Below are positions 33,007-38,518 of a stretch of DNA of 38,518 nucleotides, piece after piece (the stretch's first letter is position 1; each line of letters opens with the position of its first letter). The notes under the pieces were generated by a model. That model saw nothing but the letters and a program-made list of their open reading frames with translations. It was not told where the DNA came from and ran no database searches. The position numbers and the translations under genes were made by a program. The DNA is from Hydrogenothermaceae bacterium. GTDB taxonomy: Bacteria > Aquificota > Aquificia > Aquificales > Hydrogenothermaceae. The stretch is taken from positions 81,554 through 120,071 of the forward strand of contig JAOABH010000007.1 of NCBI GenBank assembly GCA_026418455.1. The letters run 5' to 3'.

Positions 33007-33771
33007 CTATGCAACAAACCTTTTTGTAGGTATCTTATAAACTTCATCCATTAGATCAACACCTGTATCTAAACTCTCTACCCAGTTTATAAATTTATTA
33101 ACCATATCTTTACCTTTAAAAATTGCTCCATGTTGAGGTGCTATTGTCTCTATATCAAGCTGTCTTACCATTTTCGCCCAGTTTTTCAATGCCCTGCCAC
33201 TTGCTATATATCTTCTGTGGAATCCTTCCATATACTTTATATGTTCCTCAAAATTCTCCACGAACATATAATCCTGTCCTAAGGAGGCTCCTAAATCTCC
33301 GGAGTAAAGTATTTTGGATACGGAATCGTAAACCTGAAAGTTCCCTGGTGAATGTAACCAGTGAGCCGGTAATATATATATATCTGTATTTCCCAACTTA
33401 ATTATTGTCCCTTCATCATCTATCCCTTTTATTCTATCAACAACGAGTCTGTCAACACCAAAGTGTGGTATAAATCTAAGCCAAAGTTTAGAAGCTATAG
33501 CAGTTGCCTTTGTTGTCATAAGCCAACCGTTTGCAGCAGCAACAATATCAGGGTCTTGGTGGGAGAAAAATATCCACTCTAAATTATCAACACCTATGAT
33601 AACTCCTATCTCCTGAAGAAGATGCTTAAAAACTTTGTGTCCGCCTGGGTCAAGTATTATACCTTTCCCGTTGTCAACTATAAGATGGACATTTGCCTGA
33701 ACCATCTCACCGTGTCCAAAATCTTCCAGAAGGATATTCTTATGAGTGCCGTTATCAAATAAGGTTTCCAT
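33007..33771 (-). CDS. metallo-beta-lactamase-fold protein of the diiron (flavodiiron/ODP) type
   Basis: A 254-residue soluble protein with the ligand set of diiron metallo-beta-lactamase-fold proteins rather than zinc hydrolases: H71-Q-D73-P-D75 in FFSHQDPDIV (replacing HxHxDH), H140 in HWLHSPGNF, D159 in LYSGDLG and a late histidine in APQHGAIF. Related proteins bind or reduce oxygen or nitric oxide. There is no flavodoxin or rubredoxin domain, as in stand-alone oxygen-binding diiron proteins. A clear promoter and GGAGGAG site precede it. It is placed directly before rsmH-ftsL-ftsI. Confidence 0.8.
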   Translation of the reverse strand: METLFDNGTHKNILLEDFGHGEMVQANVHLIVDNGKGIILDPGGHKVFKHLLQEIGVIIGVDNLEWIFFSHQDPDIVAAANGWLMTTKATAIASKLWLRFIPHFGVDRLVVDRIKGIDDEGTIIKLGNTDIYILPAHWLHSPGNFQVYDSVSKILYSGDLGASLGQDYMFVENFEEHIKYMEGFHRRYIASGRALKNWAKMVRQLDIETIAPQHGAIFKGKDMVNKFINWVESLDTGVDLMDEVYKIPTKRFVA

Positions 33772-33799
33772 ATCTCCTCCTTTCTAACGATAATAATAT

Positions 33800-33828
33800 A
33801 TTTTATATGACTGAAATCATAAAAGCAA
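33800..33828 (-). promoter_or_regulatory. promoter with palindromic spacer upstream of the diiron protein and rsmH-ftsL-ftsI
   Basis: On the minus strand TTGCTT (33823-33828) and TAAAAT (33800-33805) are exactly 17 bases apart. The spacer contains TATGA-N6-TCATA (33806-33821), an inverted repeat well placed to be an operator. Transcription would begin about 33793, 22 bases before the ATG at 33771. Confidence 0.55.
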
Positions 33829-34260
33829 ATAGTTATAAACTCTACTATCTATCTTAACTATCTCATCAAACAGAAAATATTCTACTTTTGGTTTTTTTCT
33901 ACTTTTCTTAAAAACTATACTTTTTATTTCGTCATTTTTTAAGTAATCATAAACAGGTTTTTTACCTATGGCATCTTTAAAGCCTGCTATCACTACTGCT
34001 GATAGAATGAGGTCTATATCTATGATGGGATAGTTGTCATATAAACATAGAGCTAAAGAACCTAAAGCTGTCACTCTTTCCAATATTCCGTTTTTGTAAT
34101 TCCTTGATTTTTTGTCTTTGGCAATCTTAAAAAGATTAAACCACTCTTCATTTTTTAAAAACCTATTTACTTCTTCTTTGTATACAGGTTTTTTAATACT
34201 CTTTACTATCAACTCCAACTGGTTAAGTAGAAATTCCTCAGCATAAGGTGTTTTATCCAT
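33817..34260 (-). CDS. degenerate HD-domain protein
   Basis: A 147-residue soluble protein. Residues 54-100 match the core of HD-domain phosphohydrolases of the YhaM type in order and spacing: NYKNGILERVTALGSLALCLYDNYP and DIDLILSAVVIAGFKDAIGKK, against GGLLEHT...LAGALLHDIGK in the active family. The first metal histidine is R62 and the HD pair reads K95-D96, so metal binding is probably lost. A regulatory or binding role is the inference. It overlaps the PpiD-like gene by 8 bases and lies 45 bases before the diiron gene promoter region. Confidence 0.6.
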   Translation of the reverse strand: MDKTPYAEEFLLNQLELIVKSIKKPVYKEEVNRFLKNEEWFNLFKIAKDKKSRNYKNGILERVTALGSLALCLYDNYPIIDIDLILSAVVIAGFKDAIGKKPVYDYLKNDEIKSIVFKKSRKKPKVEYFLFDEIVKIDSRVYNYLLL

Positions 34261-35632
34261 TCTCTAAAATCCTCTTGTTTATCTTTATCTTTGCTTTTTC
34301 TTTAAGTTTATCTACATACATTCTGTATATGTCGTTAAATTTCTGATTTTTAACTAAAGGTAAAATACTTTTTTTCATCTCTTCTACTTTATTTTTATCA
34401 GGTTGTGATATTCCAGTTAGATTGAATATCATTATTCCTTCCCTTACATTTATAGGTGTAGATGTCTGTCCTAATTTCAGATTTAATATTTTGCCAGAAT
34501 CATCAGCTTTTATACCGTATTTTACTATTAACTCCTGTAATGTGATATTATCAACATTTTCTCTTATAGTTTGGTTGTTTTTTAGTAAATCTACCAATGT
34601 TTGATTTGATTTTTGTAATTCCTCTATGGCTTTTTGTGTCTGCTCTTCTTTTAATTTTCTGGCTATAGATTCTTTTACAGATTCAAAAGGTGTTTCTTGG
34701 TAAACTTCACCTAAGTATTTTGCTATGTAATAACTATTTCCATTTTTTAGAAAGAGGATATCTTTATTTTCCGATAAACTCTCCATGCCAGATATTAAAT
34801 CAGAAGGTAAATCTGTTTTTGATTTTATATTGGTTAATGTATCTTCGTATAGCTTCTCTGCATCTGGAGAAACAGGTTTTCCAGATTTTAAGTTTGTAAA
34901 ACTTTCCTTGGCAACTGCCTGTGCTTTATCTTCACCGAGTTTTTGAATATCTATTCTATACACTACTATTTTTTTATCTTTTGATGATGCATAATCCTTT
35001 TTATGTTTTTCATAATAATCTTTTATCTGTTGGTCTGTAATGATAGGTTCTTTTGGTTTTATCAAAGTTACTTCACCGGATATGTTTGTAAGTTGTTTCT
35101 TTGTGAATGTTTCAACTTCATCATCTGAAACATAGAGAGAAGAGAGCAGTATTGCTCTTACATTATTTACAGTTAACTCTTTTCTTAATATCTCCTCAAA
35201 ACCTTCTGGAGACAGTCCTAAGGAGTTTATGGTTTGGATGTATAGCTGTTTGTCGAATTTGCCATTTACTTGAAAAGCTGGGATATTTAATATCTCTTCT
35301 TTCACCTGTTGAAAAGTTGCTACTAATCCTTCTTTCTCTGCTTCTTGATATATTAGTTCTGTCTGTATTAAATCATCTATAACTTCTTTCACTATCTCTT
35401 TTTTAAATTGAGTAGGGTCTATATTTTGGGCTTGTAGATTTCTCGTAGCCATCTCATAGGCATAGTTAAAATGGTAAAATGGAATCTCTCTACCATTAAC
35501 TTCTGCAACTCCGTTAATTTCACCGCTAAATTTGTATATTAATATGGCTACCAAAGATGTAGCTACAAAAGCAAAAACTGTAATATACATAACGATATGT
35601 TTCCATTTAGAGCTGGCAATCTTATCAAACAC
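34253..35632 (-). CDS. SurA/PpiD-like periplasmic chaperone
   Basis: A 459-residue inner-membrane-anchored protein: cytoplasmic SKWKH, one transmembrane helix (about 14-36), then a SurA_N-type chaperone domain (AEVNGREIPFYHFNYAYEMA, QEILNIPAFQVNGKFDKQLYIQTINSLGLSPEGFEEILRKEL in segments). PpiD has the same layout. The middle region where PpiD carries a parvulin domain (about 210-320) keeps only a loose outline and no clear parvulin active-site pattern. It probably helps outer-membrane protein folding. The GTG start is seven bases after AGAGG. Confidence 0.82.
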   Translation of the reverse strand: MFDKIASSKWKHIVMYITVFAFVATSLVAILIYKFSGEINGVAEVNGREIPFYHFNYAYEMATRNLQAQNIDPTQFKKEIVKEVIDDLIQTELIYQEAEKEGLVATFQQVKEEILNIPAFQVNGKFDKQLYIQTINSLGLSPEGFEEILRKELTVNNVRAILLSSLYVSDDEVETFTKKQLTNISGEVTLIKPKEPIITDQQIKDYYEKHKKDYASSKDKKIVVYRIDIQKLGEDKAQAVAKESFTNLKSGKPVSPDAEKLYEDTLTNIKSKTDLPSDLISGMESLSENKDILFLKNGNSYYIAKYLGEVYQETPFESVKESIARKLKEEQTQKAIEELQKSNQTLVDLLKNNQTIRENVDNITLQELIVKYGIKADDSGKILNLKLGQTSTPINVREGIMIFNLTGISQPDKNKVEEMKKSILPLVKNQKFNDIYRMYVDKLKEKAKIKINKRILENG

Positions 35633-35671
35633 TTTTCAACCTCTGACTTTTTAAATTATTATATCAGAAGG

Positions 35672-36142
35672 TCAGTATGTATTTTTAAGTAAATAGCTGT
35701 TTAATTTTTCATTCTGTTTTTTGTTGAGTATGGACTGGATAGTTTTAAAAAGATTTATATCAAGGACAGATAGCTCAGTTTTAAGTTTTGCTATATCTAT
35801 AAGTAAATCTTTTATTTTCTGAGAGTCGTTTGTTTTTATAACTAAATTTCTCAGTTCTTCTTCTTTATCTTTTACTATTCTTGCTTTTCCAAGCATTATT
35901 GGGAATATTTTGTTATATTCTGAGTTTATGTCGTTTATCTGCTTTTCTGTAAGTTCAAGTTCATTTTTCTTTAACATAACTAAATCATAAACATTTAGAC
36001 TTTCAACTAAAAAGTATCTTTCTATCCAAGAGTAGTCTTCTGTTTTTGGGTTTGTCTGGGCTACAATGTATATGCTTTTATCCTTTGCAAAAGAAAAAGT
36101 GTTAGCTAATACCAATAACATTAAAACAGCTCTAAAAACCAT
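35672..36142 (-). CDS. CpxP/Spy-like periplasmic protein (LTxxQ)
   Basis: A 156-residue exported protein with a signal peptide (FRAVLMLLVLANTFSFA) and a long helical body. It carries the LTxxQ-type motifs of the CpxP/Spy/ZraP group: LELTEKQINDINSEYNKI and later LNKKQNEKLNSYL, separated by the antiparallel helices KARIVKDKEEELRNLVIK and LLIDIAKLKTELSVLD. Family members are periplasmic chaperones or metal-stress proteins. An AGGAG site is six bases from the ATG. It follows the rhomboid gene by 45 bases, with no two-component system nearby. Confidence 0.72.
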   Translation of the reverse strand: MVFRAVLMLLVLANTFSFAKDKSIYIVAQTNPKTEDYSWIERYFLVESLNVYDLVMLKKNELELTEKQINDINSEYNKIFPIMLGKARIVKDKEEELRNLVIKTNDSQKIKDLLIDIAKLKTELSVLDINLFKTIQSILNKKQNEKLNSYLLKNTY

Positions 36143-36187
36143 ACTTTGCTCCTAATAGGATTAGGTCTACACTTTCGGTATATTTTT

Positions 36188-36838
36188 TTAAAACTTTAAT
36201 GGATTTTTTATAAAGAGTCTTAAGGTATACCATCCTGTTAAAAATCCTCCTATATGGGCATACCAAGCAACTCCTCCAAGTGTCACAGGGATAAACATTG
36301 CCGATAGTACCTGAATTAAAAACCAGTAACCTATAAAAAACCAAGCCGGAAGTGTAAAGATAAAAAATATAAAAGGAGGGATTACAGCAAGAACCTTTGC
36401 AAAAGGAAACAATCTCATATAACCTGCCAATATACCACTTATAGCACCCGATGCTCCTATCATAGGAGTGTTTAAATCTCCCGTAATTAATGAAACAGAA
36501 GATTGTAAAAATGCAGACCCAAGTCCGGAGAGTATATAAAAAGTTAAAAATTTAACTTTTCCCAATGCATCTTCCACATTATTACCAAAAACCCACAGAA
36601 AGAGCATATTACCTAAAATATGTCCCACATCTCCGTGTAAAAACATATGTGTAAAAATAGGAAGTAAGTTAAATTCAACTATATCTGTCGGTAGAAGTCC
36701 AAATGAGTATACAAAAAGTTGAAGCTGGTTTTCTGGAAGAGAAAGTTCATAAAGAAATACACCGGTGTTTATCCCTATAAGTAAAACAGTTAAAACTGGG
36801 AAGCTTCTTGTGGGGATGTTATCTCTTATTGGTATCAT
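36188..36838 (-). CDS. rhomboid family intramembrane serine protease
   Basis: A 216-residue protein with about six transmembrane helices. The catalytic dyad is S130 in GASGAISG and H195 in AHIGGF. Also present are the FTHMFLHGDVGHILGNMLFLWVFG segment (oxyanion-side histidine and the L1/TM2 HxxxN pattern) and the N-terminal PIRDNIPTRSFPVLT typical of bacterial rhomboids of this clade. It cleaves transmembrane substrates within the bilayer; the substrate is unknown. It begins directly after the MFS stop with AAGAGA upstream. Confidence 0.92.
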   Translation of the reverse strand: MIPIRDNIPTRSFPVLTVLLIGINTGVFLYELSLPENQLQLFVYSFGLLPTDIVEFNLLPIFTHMFLHGDVGHILGNMLFLWVFGNNVEDALGKVKFLTFYILSGLGSAFLQSSVSLITGDLNTPMIGASGAISGILAGYMRLFPFAKVLAVIPPFIFFIFTLPAWFFIGYWFLIQVLSAMFIPVTLGGVAWYAHIGGFLTGWYTLRLFIKNPLKF

Positions 36839-38041
36839 TTAATTTCTCTTTACCGGCATTTCCATAGGAATGACAAGTATCATCCATATCAATGTTAACA
36901 AGGTCAAAAATATAAAGTTAAGTTTAAAAGTTGGGTCTATTTTAGCAAAATAGCCACCTACAGCACCACCTACAAAAGCTCCTATAAACTGGGAAGTATT
37001 AAACACTCCAGAAGCTGTTCCTTTAACCTTTGGGTTTGCGTACTTACTCATCAGAGATGGCATTATAGGTTCCAGCATCATAAATCCAGTAAAGTAAACC
37101 ACTATTGCTAACACGGTTAGATAGAAATTTTCTTTAAACACCATAAACATTATGAAAGATACAATCAAAATTCCAATACCTAACAGTTTTACCTGTTTTA
37201 CTTTATTTTTTTTCTCAGCTATTATTGTAGAAGGAACCATTAGAGTTAGACCAACGAAAAACATAAGTAGATATATTTTCCATAAATCTCTCAAATCTAT
37301 ACTATGTTGATGGGCAAAGATTAGAGGTACAACTGTGAATACAGCTGTTAGAGTCATATGTAAAACAAACATTCCAAAATCCATCTTGAGAAGGTTTTTA
37401 TCTTTTAAAACTATTGATAGGTAAGAGGCTGTAAATTCGGCATCATCATGGTGGACTACTTTCTCCGGCTCTTTTATACCAAATATTATGTAAGGTAAAG
37501 ATATGAGAGCAAGTATTCCGGTAAATAGAAAAACTCCGGCAAGTCCAAAGTAAGATGCTATCAGTGGTCCTAAAACCATACCAAAAGCAAAAGCCATACC
37601 TATAGATGCTCCAATTGTAGCCATTGCTCTGGTTCTTATCTCTTCTCTTGTAAGGTCAGCAAGTAATGCTATAACTACGGAAGAAACAGCTCCTATACCT
37701 TGAAGTAATCTTCCTATAATTAGAAGGTGAATGTTCTCTATATAGGAAGCATAGGCTGACAAAAAACTACCGAGTATAAATATTATTGTACTTGAAATAA
37801 TTATTGGTTTTCTGCCTATTTTATCACTCCAAAGACCATAAGGTATCTGAAATATTGCCTGTGTTAGTCCGTATGCACCTATTGCTAAACCTGCTAAAAA
37901 TGCATCAGAACCGGGCATAGATTTGGCATAAACACTTAAAACTGGTAGGGCTAAAAATAACCCGAGCATTCTTAGAGAAAAAACTCCAGCAAGGCCAAGA
38001 GTAATTTTCTTTTCCTGAGCTGTAAAATCTTTATCTATCAT
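36839..38041 (-). CDS. major facilitator superfamily transporter (YajR-like drug efflux group)
   Basis: A 400-residue 12-helix MFS protein. Motif A is GLWSDKIGRKP in the loop after helix 2 (about 67-77), followed by LQGIGAVSSVVIALLADLT (motif B/C region of drug:H+ antiporters) and a second-half repeat (SGVFNTSQFIGAFVGGAVGG). The N-terminal RMLGLFLALPVLSVYAKSMPG is typical of the YajR subgroup, although the C-terminal cytoplasmic YAM domain of YajR is absent. Substrate unknown. Its ATG overlaps the DUF29 stop (TAATG) with an AGGAGGTG site. Confidence 0.88.
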   Translation of the reverse strand: MIDKDFTAQEKKITLGLAGVFSLRMLGLFLALPVLSVYAKSMPGSDAFLAGLAIGAYGLTQAIFQIPYGLWSDKIGRKPIIISSTIIFILGSFLSAYASYIENIHLLIIGRLLQGIGAVSSVVIALLADLTREEIRTRAMATIGASIGMAFAFGMVLGPLIASYFGLAGVFLFTGILALISLPYIIFGIKEPEKVVHHDDAEFTASYLSIVLKDKNLLKMDFGMFVLHMTLTAVFTVVPLIFAHQHSIDLRDLWKIYLLMFFVGLTLMVPSTIIAEKKNKVKQVKLLGIGILIVSFIMFMVFKENFYLTVLAIVVYFTGFMMLEPIMPSLMSKYANPKVKGTASGVFNTSQFIGAFVGGAVGGYFAKIDPTFKLNFIFLTLLTLIWMILVIPMEMPVKRN

Positions 38042-38518
38042 TACACCTCCTTATTCATAGCTTCTTCATAACTGTAAGGGCAATCTTTTGGAATTGTGGG
38101 TATAAGATGTTCCAATCCCATATCTTCAAGGTCAGAAATTATAATGTTAACTGCATAGTCCCAAGCCTTATCTATCTCTAAAGGAAGCTTTATTTTCAAG
38201 CTTGGTGAATGTTTTAACATCGTTTCTATTTGTCTTCTGGAGTTTTTTATACTTTTAATCCAACCGTATCCTCCCTCTTGCTCTCCGGCTTTTGTGTATT
38301 TCTTCAGATTTTCTAATTTATAGATATGTGCCAAGATTACTGCAAGATAGCTGATACATGCTTTTAAATCAGACCTGCCCATATCTTTAATCTCCTCAAG
38401 TAAATTATCCCAGTCAACCATGTCGTAAGCTTTATCTTTCAGTAGTTCTAAATTTACCTCAACCCAGAGAGGAAAATCCTTATCGTATAACTGTCTTAAC
38501 TCTTCCTTTGTTAATGTT
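38041..38518 (-). CDS. DUF29 family protein, 5' end off window
   Basis: The reading frame continues without a stop from 38041 to the right edge. It includes upstream codons reading TLTKEELRQLYDKDFPLWVE and then NLELLKDKAYDMVDWDNL, so the Met at 38421 is internal and the true start is at or just beyond 38518. The pattern LYDKDFPLWVE..LELLK..., DWDNLLEEIKDMGRSD, LAVILAHIYKL and W-containing RRQIETMLKHSPSLK is the DUF29 fold seen in cyanobacteria and Aquificota. No function is known. It is coupled to the MFS gene by a one-base overlap. Confidence 0.85.
   Translation of the reverse strand, partial: TLTKEELRQLYDKDFPLWVEVNLELLKDKAYDMVDWDNLLEEIKDMGRSDLKACISYLAVILAHIYKLENLKKYTKAGEQEGGYGWIKSIKNSRRQIETMLKHSPSLKIKLPLEIDKAWDYAVNIIISDLEDMGLEHLIPTIPKDCPYSYEEAMNKEV

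Noticed and set aside
36132-36344. A minus-strand open frame across the rhomboid/CpxP-like junction.
   Set aside because: It overlaps the rhomboid gene in another frame, lacks any recognisable motif and has no ribosome binding site of note.
38041-38421. Met at 38421 as the start of the DUF29 protein.
   Set aside because: The frame is open and DUF29-like for another 32 codons to the window edge, so the Met is internal.

Overview
This 38.5 kb window is AT-rich, gene-dense bacterial chromosome, roughly one-third GC by eye. The gene set and several features point to the Aquificota, most likely a Hydrogenothermaceae member such as Sulfurihydrogenibium or Persephonella. These features are a small transaldolase, a split bacterial leuA, DUF507 and DUF29 proteins, coiled-coil PD-(D/E)XK nucleases, many TTG starts and tRNAs without encoded CCA. 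The organism is an inference; no rRNA is present. No phage, insertion sequence, integrase or CRISPR array was seen, and no gene-free stretch exceeds about 200 bases. 

Layout from the left: ispH (cut by the window edge), plsC and a DUF507 gene run leftward. aroD and a redoxin gene run rightward, followed by a tRNA-Lys/Glu/Val cluster and a strong hairpin. rpsU-yqeY-cvpA-tatA runs leftward and faces away from ilvE, which leads a translationally coupled pair of unknown genes: a soluble protein that looks like an inactive M28 fold and a membrane protein with a GAF-like tail. From 13.8 kb back to 7.4 kb lies a leftward run: coiled-coil nuclease, leuA, M23 peptidase, tal, a small conserved gene and dnaA. 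An AMIN/amidase gene and coaX run rightward from 13.95 kb. 

The 15.9-20.9 kb block is the most accessory part. It holds a 1052-residue PhnD-like/PAS/GAF/PAS/GGDEF/EAL regulator, a HepT-MntA (HEPN/MNT) toxin-antitoxin pair, tRNA-Ser and an Rpn-family nuclease gene starting just after the tRNA. Genes in this block mostly lack a Shine-Dalgarno sequence, unlike their neighbours. The tRNA and toxin promoters seem to share one palindromic -35 box. 

From 20.9 kb come a MacAB-like exporter (adaptor, permease, ATPase), bioB, mazG (opposite strand), uvrC, a secreted SGNH protein and an OatA-like O-acetyltransferase carrying a related SGNH domain. The right part is leftward envelope and division genes: a PpiD/SurA-like chaperone, a degenerate HD-domain protein, a diiron-type metallo-beta-lactamase-fold protein, rsmH, ftsL and ftsI. 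A second leftward run holds a DUF29 gene (cut by the right edge), an MFS transporter, a rhomboid protease and a CpxP-like periplasmic protein. Cell-wall functions recur: amidase, M23, OatA, SGNH, FtsI, RsmH and FtsL. 

Promoters read by eye follow a sigma-70 pattern, TTGCAT/TTGCAA-like -35 boxes 17 bases from TATAAT or TAAAAT, sometimes with an extended TGn. All family calls come from reading motifs; no database search was run.
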